Below are positions 1 to 6,389 of a stretch of 6,389 nt of DNA, in pieces. The notes under the pieces were generated by a model that was not told the DNA's origin, did not search any database, and saw only the letters and a list, made by a program, of their open reading frames with translations. How positions within the stretch are numbered: position 1 is the first letter of the stretch; every line of letters begins with the position of its first letter. Made by a program: the position numbers and the translations under genes. Source of the DNA: Devosia sp. (GTDB taxonomy: Bacteria > Pseudomonadota > Alphaproteobacteria > Rhizobiales > Devosiaceae). The stretch lies in contig JAEUMC010000109.1 of assembly GCA_016793415.1 (NCBI GenBank), forward strand, positions 1-6,389, read 5' to 3'.

Positions 1-1
1 G

Positions 2-340
2 CTGGCCATCGGGACCCGTCTGGGCGAGACCGGCACCACCGGCGTGAAGGCGAACCCCGAGGATCCGAAGGCCGACGTGTTCCAGGGCGGCACCATCGCG
101 ACGCTCGAACTGACGCCTGCCCAGGGCGAGGTGATCATCAACGCGTCCAAGGTGGGCGCGCTCTCGGTGGTGCTGCGCTCGATCGCCGATTTCAAGCCCT
201 CGCCTGGGGACGACCTGCAAAGCAGTCGCGCTGTCCGCATGATTCGCTTCGGCATCGGCAGCGACGTGATGCCCGGGACCGGTCCGAACGTCACCCAGGC
301 GTCGTTCGATGACGTCAGCTCAGAAGAGCAGCCCCAATGA
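2..340 (+). CDS. cpaB: Flp pilus assembly protein CpaB/RcpC, C-terminal part (5' truncated by window edge)
   Basis: The reading frame is open from base 2 to the TGA at 338-340 and encodes the last 112 residues of a larger protein. In the CpaB/RcpC family the full protein has an N-terminal membrane anchor, an SAF domain and a C-terminal periplasmic domain; it links the inner-membrane Tad machine to the secretin. What is visible fits the C-terminal domain: a stretch of the type VFQGGTIATLELTPAQGEV, then a hydrophobic segment GALSVVLRSIADF, matching the family pattern 'TLEVTP-x-QAE...LSLALR', and finally RMIRFGIGSD before a polar tail. A GTG at 44 could be read as a start, but the frame continues upstream without a stop and the family is much longer, so this is truncation by the window and not a short gene. 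The stop overlaps the first possible ATG of cpaC (337), which suggests translational coupling. The family call rests mainly on the C-terminal pattern plus the neighbours. Confidence 0.88.
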   Translation: MAIGTRLGETGTTGVKANPEDPKADVFQGGTIATLELTPAQGEVIINASKVGALSVVLRSIADFKPSPGDDLQSSRAVRMIRFGIGSDVMPGTGPNVTQASFDDVSSEEQPQ

Positions 341-345
341 TGCGT

Positions 346-350
346 GAGGA
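346..350 (+). promoter_or_regulatory. Ribosome binding site favouring the cpaC start at 358
   Basis: GAGGA lies 7 nt before the ATG at 358. This is a good Shine-Dalgarno match at good spacing. It lies inside the frame that would open at ATG 337 or 340, so it supports 358 as the main cpaC start. A second, looser purine run (AGAAGAG, 322-328) sits 8 nt before ATG 337, so the upstream start cannot be excluded. Confidence 0.5.
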
Positions 351-357
351 TTACGTG

Positions 358-1848
358 ATGTCTTCGGCTCTCACCACCCGTTCGCCGCGCGGCCTGATGG
401 CCAGCACGCTGCGCCTGATGGCAGCCGCCGCCGTAATCGGCGCCGCTCTGGGGCTTGCGCCGCTGGGTCTCGACCGGGCGCAGGGCGCTGAAACCAATCA
501 CCTGCGCATCGGCGCCAGCGCCTTTGGCTCGACCCAGTCGGTCAGCGTCGGTCTCAACAAGTCGATGATCATCGACCTGCCGGTCGATGCCCAGGAAGTG
601 ATCGTTTCGCAGCCCGGCGTCGCCAACGCCATTCTGCGCAACAAGCGCCGCGCCGTCATCCAGGCCGTGAGCTCGGGCGATACCAATATCTTCTTCCTCG
701 ACGCCACCGGACGGACCATCGTCGTCGTCGACGTCAGCACCACTGGTGCTGCCAATACCGGTGGCTCCAACGTTGCGGCGGTGCTGCGCGACACCTATGC
801 CAAGATCATGCCCAACTCCGACATCCAGGTGGAGGCAGTGGCGCTGACCGACGGCGAAGGCAACGTCACCAATCGCATCGTACTGTCGGGTGATGCGGGC
901 AGTTCCGATGACGCCGACAAGGCGCTGGCCATTGCCGGCCAGTTCGCCGGATCCGTCGAAAATGTCACCAGCGTCATCAACGTCTCCGGCCCGCAGCAGG
1001 TCATGCTGAAGGTTACCGTTGCCGAGGTGAACCGCAGTCTCGCCAAGCAGTTCGGCATCGATCTCACCGGCAGCTACACCAATGGCGGGCTCACCACGCA
1101 GCTGATCAGCACGCAGCCGCTTGGTGGCGCCTCCAACCTGTTCAGCAACAACGGCGTCAAGGTCGGCCTCGATATCGGGCCGGTCAGCATCGATGCCCAG
1201 ATCCGCGCCATGGAGCAGCGTGGCGCCGCCCGCACCCTGGCGGAGCCACTGTTGACGGCGATCTCCGGGCAGACCGCGGATTTCTTTGCCGGTGGCGAAT
1301 TCCCGGTTCCGACCAACGTGTCGGATGGCAATGTGTCGGTCACCTACAAGGAGTTCGGCGTCAAGCTCAACTTCACGCCGACCATCAAGTCCAACGGCAA
1401 TATCGGGCTCGTGGTCGATACCACCAGCAGTGAGCTGAGTACCGAGGGCAGCATCACCGTAGGGGAGTCGACACTACTTGGCGTCAAGCGGCGTACAGCC
1501 AAGACTTCGGTCGAGATCGGCACCGGCCAGACCCTCGCCATCGGCGGCCTGATCGAGGAAAAGACCCGCACCCAGATTCATCGCCTGCCGGGGCTGGGCG
1601 ACATTCCAATCCTTGGGGCGCTGTTCCGCTCGCGTGACTTCATCCGCTCGCAGAGCGAGCTGGTGATCCTCGTCACCCCCTATCTCGCCAAGCCGACCAC
1701 CAACAAACCCGAATTGCCAACCGATCGTATGCAGTTTGCTAACGACGCCGAGGCAATCTTCCTGGGTCACATCGAGACGATGTACGGCGTCGGTCCCGCG
1801 GGCACCCGCGGCAGCTATGATGGGTCCGTCGGCTTCCTGCTGGATTGA
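358..1848 (+). CDS. cpaC: Tad pilus outer-membrane secretin CpaC/RcpA
   Basis: This is the secretin of the Flp/Tad pilus, expected to form the multimeric outer-membrane pore through which the fibre leaves. From ATG 358 it has 496 residues. A signal peptide is clear: Arg at 8, 11 and 19, a hydrophobic core at about 20-38, and likely cleavage near AQGA at 41-44. Residues 62-126 resemble the pilus-formation N-terminal domain (VSVGLNKSMIIDLP, then VIVSQPGVANAIL). Residues 143-209 look like a BON-type ring domain ending in VENVTSVINV. The secretin domain spans about 215-443: it opens VMLKVTVAEVNR, contains ARTLAEPLLTAISGQTADF, and has the hallmark LPGLGDIP at 410-417 before LVILVTPYL. The tail ends GSVGFLLD, like other alphaproteobacterial CpaC, so the gene is complete. 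An alternative start at 337 would add MMREDYV, overlap the cpaB stop and put acidic residues before the signal peptide, so I prefer 358. Next comes cpaE after 15 nt, with no cpaD. Confidence 0.95.
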   Translation: MSSALTTRSPRGLMASTLRLMAAAAVIGAALGLAPLGLDRAQGAETNHLRIGASAFGSTQSVSVGLNKSMIIDLPVDAQEVIVSQPGVANAILRNKRRAVIQAVSSGDTNIFFLDATGRTIVVVDVSTTGAANTGGSNVAAVLRDTYAKIMPNSDIQVEAVALTDGEGNVTNRIVLSGDAGSSDDADKALAIAGQFAGSVENVTSVINVSGPQQVMLKVTVAEVNRSLAKQFGIDLTGSYTNGGLTTQLISTQPLGGASNLFSNNGVKVGLDIGPVSIDAQIRAMEQRGAARTLAEPLLTAISGQTADFFAGGEFPVPTNVSDGNVSVTYKEFGVKLNFTPTIKSNGNIGLVVDTTSSELSTEGSITVGESTLLGVKRRTAKTSVEIGTGQTLAIGGLIEEKTRTQIHRLPGLGDIPILGALFRSRDFIRSQSELVILVTPYLAKPTTNKPELPTDRMQFANDAEAIFLGHIETMYGVGPAGTRGSYDGSVGFLLD

Positions 1849-1863
1849 TGGAGTGTAGTAGTC

Positions 1864-3138
1864 ATGAGTTTCCTCTCCCGCGATAACGCCAGGCAGGCTG
1901 ACGAACCCGCGCTCGAGATCGCTGCCGGGGCGCGACTGATCCCGCGCATCACCATCCAGGCTTTCTGCGAGCACTCGCAGACGGCGCAACTGGTCGAGTC
2001 GGCCGTCCACGACCGGCGCATGTCCAAGGTGGCGCTGACCACCCATGCCGGCGGCCTCGACGGCGCCATCGAGACCTACCGCTCGAACCCGACGCCGAAC
2101 CTGATCCTCGTCGAAACCTCGCTGCAGCCCGACGAGATCCCCGGCGCGCTGGAGCGGCTGGCCGAAGTCTGCGATGCCACGACCCGGCTGATCGTGCTCG
2201 GGCACGTCAACGACGTGCTGCTCTATCGCGAGCTGATCCGTTCGGGTGTTTCCGAGTATATCGTGCTCCCGGCTTCCGCCCAGTCGATCGTCTCGGCCAT
2301 CAGCGAACTGTTCGCCGCCGAGGGCGCAGCCCCCATCGGGCGGACCATCGGCTTCGTTTCTGCCAAGGGTGGCTCCGGCGGTTCGACCGTCGCGCACAAC
2401 GTGGCCTGGGCCGTCAGCCAGATGCTGCGCCAGGACACCCTGATCCTCGACCTCGACTTCGCCTTCGGCACGGCCGGCTTGAACTTCAACCAGGATCCGC
2501 CGCACGGCATCGCCGATGCCATCGGCCCGAACGCCAAGGTCGATCAGACCATGCTGGACCGGCTGGCCAGCAAGGCCGCCAATCACGTCAACCTGCTCAC
2601 CGCTCCCGTGGTGCTCGATCGCACCTTTGACTTCGAGGAGCGGGAGTTCGAGCAGATCGTCGAACTCAGCCAGAAATCCACCCCGGTGGTCATTCTCGAT
2701 ATCCCGCACATCTGGAGCGCCTGGGTCCGCCACACCATCGCGACCATCGACGAGGTGATCATCGTCGCCGAGCCGGACCTCGCCAACCTGCGGAACGCCA
2801 AGAACCTCTCCGACACCATCAAGGCCCTGCGCCCGGCCGAGAGCGAGCCGCTGCTGGTGATCAACAAGGTCGGCATGCCGCGTCGCCCCGAGATTGCCGC
2901 CAACGAGTTCGCCACGTCGGTCGAATGCCGGCTGCTGGGCCAGATCGGCTTCGACGCAGCGACCTTCGGTACTGCCGCCAACAATGGCCAGATGATCGCC
3001 GAGGTCGCCGCCGGCAACCGGGCCAACGACGTGTTCCGGCTGATTGGCATGCACGTCACCGGCCGCAACGCTCCCGAAAAGAGTGCCGCCAAGAAGCCGG
3101 GCCTGAAGCTCCCGTCCTTCATCAAGAAGCGCGCCTGA
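1864..3138 (+). CDS. cpaE: Pilus assembly/localisation ATPase CpaE/TadZ (pseudo-receiver plus MinD-like domain)
   Basis: CpaE/TadZ proteins place the Tad machine in the cell, often at a pole, and belong to the ParA/MinD superfamily. Here 424 residues form two domains. Residues about 27-150 fold like a response-regulator receiver, but the expected phospho-Asp strand reads NLILVETS, with Glu at 84 in the likely Asp position, and the usual Lys-Pro near the end reads VLP. It is therefore probably not phosphorylated. From about 160 a MinD-like ATPase follows: deviant Walker A KGGSGGST at 168-175, switch strand LILDLDFAFG at 193-202 and Walker B-like VVILDIP with Asp 279. The signature Lys 168 is kept, but the P-loop Lys of KGGxGKT is Gly 173; small residues at this site are known in CpaE/TadZ. 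The C-terminus is basic (KKPGLKLPSFIKKRA). A GGAG at 1850-1853 sits 10 nt before the ATG. Its place between cpaC and cpaF supports the call. Confidence 0.95.
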   Translation: MSFLSRDNARQADEPALEIAAGARLIPRITIQAFCEHSQTAQLVESAVHDRRMSKVALTTHAGGLDGAIETYRSNPTPNLILVETSLQPDEIPGALERLAEVCDATTRLIVLGHVNDVLLYRELIRSGVSEYIVLPASAQSIVSAISELFAAEGAAPIGRTIGFVSAKGGSGGSTVAHNVAWAVSQMLRQDTLILDLDFAFGTAGLNFNQDPPHGIADAIGPNAKVDQTMLDRLASKAANHVNLLTAPVVLDRTFDFEEREFEQIVELSQKSTPVVILDIPHIWSAWVRHTIATIDEVIIVAEPDLANLRNAKNLSDTIKALRPAESEPLLVINKVGMPRRPEIAANEFATSVECRLLGQIGFDAATFGTAANNGQMIAEVAAGNRANDVFRLIGMHVTGRNAPEKSAAKKPGLKLPSFIKKRA

Positions 3139-3152
3139 AAGGCCAGTCCTAG

Positions 3153-4634
3153 ATGTTCGGCAAGCGTACCAGTTTCGGTGGCAATACTCCCGGCGCAGCC
3201 CAGCCCGCGCGCCCGCCTGTCGCTCCGCTGGTTCCGGCCGCACCGCGCCAGGAAGTGGCGCGCGCTGCCGATAATCGGCGCGGCGGTGACGATGGCGGCG
3301 TGCTCGATGTGCGCAGCCCCGAAGCGGTCGCGCGCGACAAGGAATACTTCCAGACCAAGTCGGCGATCTTCAACGCGCTGATCGACTCGATCGATCTGAG
3401 CCAGCTCGCCACCATGGACCAGGAGGCGGCCCGCGAAGAAATCCGCGACATCGTCGCCGAGATCATCGCGCTCAAGTCGATCATCATGTCGATCTCCGAG
3501 CAGGAGGACCTGCTCGAGGATATCTGTAACGACGTGCTCGGCTATGGCCCGCTCGAGCCGCTGCTGGCGCGCGACGACATCGCCGACATCATGGTGAACG
3601 GCAGCCAGAAATGCTACATCGAGGTCGGCGGCAAGGTGAAGCTCACCAATGTGCGCTTCCGCGACGACGCGCACCTGATGAACGTCTGCCAGCGCATCGT
3701 CAGCCAGGTCGGCCGCCGCGTCGATGAAAGCTCGCCGATCTGCGACGCCCGCCTGCCCGATGGCTCGCGCGTCAACGTCATCGCTCCGCCGCTTGCCATC
3801 GACGGCGCCGCGCTCACCATTCGTAAGTTCAAGAAAGACAAGCTGACGCTGCAGCAGCTGGTCAAGTATGGCTCGATCTCGCCCGAGGGCGCCGAGGTGC
3901 TGCGCATCCTCGGCCGCGTGCGGGCCAATATCCTGATCTCGGGCGGTACGGGTTCCGGCAAGACGACGTTGCTCAACTGCCTGACCGGCTTCATCGAGAA
4001 GGATGAGCGCGTCATCACCTGCGAGGACTCGGCCGAACTGCAGCTGCAGCAGCCGCACGTGGTGCGCCTCGAAACCCGTCCGCCCAATCTCGAGGGCGAG
4101 GGCGAGATCACCATGCGCGACCTGGTCAAGAACTGCCTGCGTATGCGTCCCGAGCGCATCATCGTGGGCGAAGTGCGCGGACCTGAGGCGTTCGACCTGC
4201 TGCAGGCCATGAACACCGGTCACGACGGTTCGATGGGCACGCTCCACTCCAACAGCCCGCGCGAGGCGCTGTCGCGTCTCGAGTCGATGATCACCATGGG
4301 CGGCTACGCTCTGCCCAGCCGCACCATCCGCGAAATGATCGTCTCTTCGATCGACGTGGTGGTGCAGGCCGCCCGCCTGCGCGACGGTTCGCGTCGCATC
4401 ACCCACATCTCCGAAGTGCTGGGCATGGAAGGCGACGTCATCGTCACCCAGGATGTGTTCCTCTACGACATCCTCGGCGAAGACTCGAACGGCAACCTCG
4501 TCGGTCGCCACCGCTCGACCGGTATCACCAAGCCGAACTTCACCGAGCGCGCCCGCTATTTCAACGAAGAAGCCAATCTCGTGGAGGCGCTGGAGAAATC
4601 CAACGTCGAGCAGCGCGAGATTCTCGGTGCATAG
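3153..4634 (+). CDS. cpaF: Tad pilus secretion ATPase CpaF/TadA
   Basis: CpaF is the hexameric cytoplasmic motor of the type II/IV secretion ATPase family (VirB11/GspE superfamily) that powers Flp pilin assembly on the TadB/TadC platform. The 493 residues are a typical length. The first 45 or so are rich in Pro, Ala and Arg and look disordered. An N-terminal domain follows, with the hallmark GYGPLEPLL, DIMVNG and YIEVGGKV, then DARLPDGSRVNVIAPP and LTIRKF. The ATPase core has Walker A GGTGSGKTT at 264-272 (Lys 270), an Asp-box region ITCEDSAELQL (Glu 291, Asp 292), Walker B RIIVGEVRG at 335-343 (Glu 340), and the His box starting GHDGSMGTLHS at 356 (His 357, His 365). All key residues are present, so it should be active. 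AAAGG at 3138-3142 is 10 nt before the ATG; the gap from cpaE is 14 nt. Confidence 0.97.
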   Translation: MFGKRTSFGGNTPGAAQPARPPVAPLVPAAPRQEVARAADNRRGGDDGGVLDVRSPEAVARDKEYFQTKSAIFNALIDSIDLSQLATMDQEAAREEIRDIVAEIIALKSIIMSISEQEDLLEDICNDVLGYGPLEPLLARDDIADIMVNGSQKCYIEVGGKVKLTNVRFRDDAHLMNVCQRIVSQVGRRVDESSPICDARLPDGSRVNVIAPPLAIDGAALTIRKFKKDKLTLQQLVKYGSISPEGAEVLRILGRVRANILISGGTGSGKTTLLNCLTGFIEKDERVITCEDSAELQLQQPHVVRLETRPPNLEGEGEITMRDLVKNCLRMRPERIIVGEVRGPEAFDLLQAMNTGHDGSMGTLHSNSPREALSRLESMITMGGYALPSRTIREMIVSSIDVVVQAARLRDGSRRITHISEVLGMEGDVIVTQDVFLYDILGEDSNGNLVGRHRSTGITKPNFTERARYFNEEANLVEALEKSNVEQREILGA

Positions 4635-4643
4635 GCCCCAACG

Positions 4644-5621
4644 ATGACCCCGCTGATCCTTGCCGTGCTTGCCGCCGTTGCCGTGGGTGCCGCCGGCTTC
4701 GCGCTGGTACCCGCCCTGATGGGGGGCGATCGCGCCAACAAGCGCATGAAGGCGCTGCAGGGCGACATTCAGGCCAACCGCCGCAACGCCGATGCGACGC
4801 GCACCCGCGATACGCGGCGCAAGGAAATCCAGCAGACGCTGCGCGCCCAGACCGCGGCGCTCGAGCGCAAGAAGAAGAACATTCCGCTGCAGGATCGGCT
4901 GTACCAGGCCGGCATGAAGATCAAGAAGGGCGCCTTCATCCGCAATTCGGTGATCTTCGGCGTCATCGTCTTCGTGCTCTGCTTCGTGCTGCAGCTCGAG
5001 CTGATCTACTGCCTGGTCTTCTCGGTGGCTGCCGGCTACCTGCTGCCGCGGATGTATGTCGGTCGCCGCCGCAAGAAGTATCAGAACGCCTTCCTCGATG
5101 AACTGCCGAATGCCGTCGAAGCGATCGTGCGCGGCGTGAAGTCCGGTCTGCCGCTCAACGATTCGATGCGGCTGGTCGCCAAGGAGGCCAAAGAGCCGAT
5201 CAAGTCGGATTTCCAGCGCGTCCTCGACCAGCAGTCGATCGGCAAGACCATTCAGGAGGCGGTGCTGACGCTGTACGATCGCGTGCCGCTGCCCGAGGTC
5301 AACTTCTTCATCGTCGTCATCACCGTCCAGGCGCAGGCGGGCGGCAACCTGTCCGAAGCGCTGGGCAACCTGTCGCGCGTGCTGCGCAACCGCAAGAAGA
5401 TGAAGGCCAAGGTCAAGGCGATGTCGTCCGAAGCCAAGGCCTCGGCCGGCATTATCGGCTCATTGCCGATCATCGTCGCCTTCCTCGTATCGTTGACCAC
5501 GCCCAGCTACCTGTTGCCGCTGATCCAGACACCGATCGGCAACCTGATGCTGGGCATTGCGGCGATCCTGATGTTCCTCGGCGGTTTCATCATGAACCGC
5601 ATGATTCAGTTCGATATCTAG
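4644..5621 (+). CDS. tadB: Tad pilus inner-membrane platform protein TadB (CpaG), T2SSF domain
   Basis: TadB is one of the paired inner-membrane platform proteins, related to GspF/PilC, on which the CpaF motor acts. Its 325 residues show an N-terminal membrane segment (about 3-26), a strongly basic and polar cytoplasmic stretch (about 30-95, many Arg, Lys and Gln), and two close hydrophobic segments at about 102-136. The T2SSF domain starts near 149 (AFLDELPNAVEAIVRGVKSG) and contains the conserved GGNLSEAL at 233-240, followed by LSRVLRNRKKMKAKVKAMS. Two final membrane segments lie at about 269-290 and 299-318. The ATG follows the cpaF stop by 9 nt with only a weak AGG (4633-4635) as ribosome site, which suggests coupling to cpaF translation. 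TadB and TadC are paralogues. TadB is chosen here from its length, its position directly after cpaF and the second T2SSF protein that follows. Confidence 0.94.
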   Translation: MTPLILAVLAAVAVGAAGFALVPALMGGDRANKRMKALQGDIQANRRNADATRTRDTRRKEIQQTLRAQTAALERKKKNIPLQDRLYQAGMKIKKGAFIRNSVIFGVIVFVLCFVLQLELIYCLVFSVAAGYLLPRMYVGRRRKKYQNAFLDELPNAVEAIVRGVKSGLPLNDSMRLVAKEAKEPIKSDFQRVLDQQSIGKTIQEAVLTLYDRVPLPEVNFFIVVITVQAQAGGNLSEALGNLSRVLRNRKKMKAKVKAMSSEAKASAGIIGSLPIIVAFLVSLTTPSYLLPLIQTPIGNLMLGIAAILMFLGGFIMNRMIQFDI

Positions 5622-5624
5622 GGG
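5621..5624 (+). promoter_or_regulatory. Ribosome binding site for the GTG start of tadC
   Basis: GGGG begins on the last base of the tadB stop codon and lies 6 nt before the GTG at 5631. There is no ATG in this frame before about codon 41, where starting would remove the first membrane segment. This short purine site therefore decides the start. The overlap with the tadB stop points to coupled translation. Confidence 0.45.
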
Positions 5625-5630
5625 CTGGCA

Positions 5631-6389
5631 GTGGATCTCGTCGCAACACTGACCAACACGCAGTTCCTGATCGCGGTTCTTGCTGCAGTGGCCGCGGCCG
5701 CCGTGGTGTTCTCGATCGGCGCGACCTTCTTTTCCGGCGGCTCGCAGATGCGTCAGCGTATCCGCCGCGTGGCGCTCGAGCGCGAGAAGCTGCGCGCCGA
5801 GGAAATGGCCCGGCTGCGTGGCAGCGGCGGCAATGGCGGCGCCGATCAGCCGCGGACCATCCGGCATGCGGCCGGACGCGATTACATGAAGAATGTCGTC
5901 GAGCGCTTCTCGCTCGAGAAGGCGTTCATGGACGACAATACCGCCGAGCAACTGGCGCGTGCCGGTTATCGCGGGCAGGCGGCGATGACCACCTTCCTGT
6001 TCCTGCGCTTCGCTGTTCCGGTGGTGCTGTTCATCCTCGCCTTTGCCTATCTCGGCCTCGTGGTGTTCAGCGACAAGCCGGTCTGGCTCAACGCGGTGTA
6101 CGCCCTGGGCATCGGCCTCATTGGCGCCTACTTGCCGACCCTCCTGCTCAAGAACCAGACCATCAAGCGTCAGCAGTCGATCAAGCGCTCCTGGCCGGAT
6201 GCGCTCGATCTGGTGCTGCTCTGCGTTGAAGCGGGCATGTCGGTGGAACATGCGCTCAAGCGTGTTGCCAAGGAGATCGGCGCGCAGAGCATCGAGCTTT
6301 CCGAAGAGCTGACGCTCACCACGGCCGAGCTGGCCTTTCTCGAAGACCGGACCCGTGCCTTCGAAAACCTCGGCCGCCGCACCGGCCTC
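5631..6389 (+). CDS. tadC: Tad pilus inner-membrane platform protein TadC (CpaH), 3' truncated by window edge
   Basis: From a GTG at 5631 the frame stays open for 253 codons to the final base, so the gene continues beyond the window. The family usually has about 300-340 residues, so perhaps a quarter is missing. TadC partners TadB in the inner-membrane platform. The visible part has a membrane segment at about 12-34, a charged, partly helical cytoplasmic stretch with a Gly/Asn linker (RLRGSGGNGG), the motif NTAEQLARAGYRG that is common just before the second membrane segment of TadC, hydrophobic segments at about 121-145 and 153-173, and the start of the T2SSF domain near 187 (WPDALDLVLLCVEAGMSVEHAL, split here as WPDALDLVLLC then VEAGMSVEHAL). 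The later sequence ELTLTTAELAFLEDR and AFENLGRRTG is also typical of TadC. It follows tadB by 9 nt. The GTG start is easy to miss because no ATG is in frame nearby. Confidence 0.93.
   Translation, partial: MDLVATLTNTQFLIAVLAAVAAAAVVFSIGATFFSGGSQMRQRIRRVALEREKLRAEEMARLRGSGGNGGADQPRTIRHAAGRDYMKNVVERFSLEKAFMDDNTAEQLARAGYRGQAAMTTFLFLRFAVPVVLFILAFAYLGLVVFSDKPVWLNAVYALGIGLIGAYLPTLLLKNQTIKRQQSIKRSWPDALDLVLLCVEAGMSVEHALKRVAKEIGAQSIELSEELTLTTAELAFLEDRTRAFENLGRRTGL

Noticed and set aside
44..340. A stand-alone 98-residue gene starting at GTG 44
   Set aside because: The frame is open back to the window edge and the sequence matches only the C-terminal part of the longer CpaB family, so the GTG is an internal valine.
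1687..1848. Possible CpaC-CpaD fusion explaining the missing cpaD
   Set aside because: After the secretin domain only about 53 residues remain, and they match the ordinary CpaC tail (ending GFLLD). There is no room for a CpaD domain and no lipobox.
1474..3243. 589-codon open frame on the minus strand opposite the cpaC end and cpaE
   Set aside because: It lies antisense to well-supported genes with clear motifs, spans gene boundaries, and its protein is low-complexity (rich in Asp, Gly, Arg, Gln) with no recognisable motif. Long antisense frames are expected in GC-rich DNA with strong third-position bias.
2583..4511. 642-codon open frame on the minus strand opposite cpaE and cpaF
   Set aside because: Same reason: Asp, His, Arg and Ala-rich translation with no domain pattern, fully antisense to CpaE and to CpaF with all its ATPase motifs.
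1849..5630. Internal promoters or terminators in the gaps between genes
   Set aside because: The gaps are 9-15 nt, too short for a terminator hairpin with a T run, and I saw no convincing promoter. Any internal promoter would have to lie inside coding sequence and cannot be supported by eye.
5460..6251. 263-codon minus-strand frame opposite the end of tadB and start of tadC
   Set aside because: The translation is His, Arg, Glu and Gln-rich without motifs, while the + strand here encodes the TadB C-terminal membrane segments and TadC. It can mislead because tadC begins with GTG and is cut by the window.
1..6389. An undescribed defence, mobile or other novel system
   Set aside because: Every part of the window is explained by known Tad pilus genes in near-canonical order with even base composition. 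No integrase, transposase, tRNA, direct-repeat array or foreign-looking segment was seen.

Overview
The window is an internal piece of a tad/cpa (Flp-type IVb pilus) assembly operon. All genes are on the + strand and packed head to tail: the 3' end of cpaB, complete cpaC, cpaE, cpaF and tadB, and the 5' part of tadC, which runs off the right edge. The GC-rich coding bias, the gene order and the Cpa-type protein architectures (CpaC ending in a GF-hydrophobic-D tail, CpaE with a pseudo-receiver plus MinD-like ATPase) point to an alphaproteobacterium. Hyphomicrobiales is likely, and a Devosia-like organism is a low-confidence guess; there is no rRNA or marker gene to settle it.

Layout: 2-340 is the CpaB C-terminus. 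358-1848 is CpaC, the outer-membrane secretin, and its reading frame overlaps cpaB. 1864-3138 is CpaE/TadZ, the localisation ATPase. 3153-4634 is CpaF/TadA, the motor ATPase. 4644-5621 is TadB and 5631-6389 is TadC, the paired inner-membrane platform proteins. TadC starts with GTG and is open to the last base. Gaps between genes are 9-15 nt, or an overlap at cpaB/cpaC. There is therefore no room for internal promoters or terminators other than inside coding sequence, and the genes are most simply read as one transcript whose promoter lies upstream of the window.

How they work together (family knowledge): CpaF hydrolyses ATP at the cytoplasmic face of the TadB/TadC platform to drive insertion of the small Flp pilin into the growing fibre. 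CpaE places or recruits the machine, often at a pole. CpaB links the inner-membrane machine to the CpaC secretin, through which the pilus leaves the cell. The result is a surface pilus used for adhesion and biofilm formation.

I found no undescribed system. The points most worth a second look are the absence of cpaD from its usual place between cpaC and cpaE, and the changed nucleotide-binding and receiver residues in CpaE. No RNA genes, mobile elements, CRISPR arrays or notable repeats were seen.
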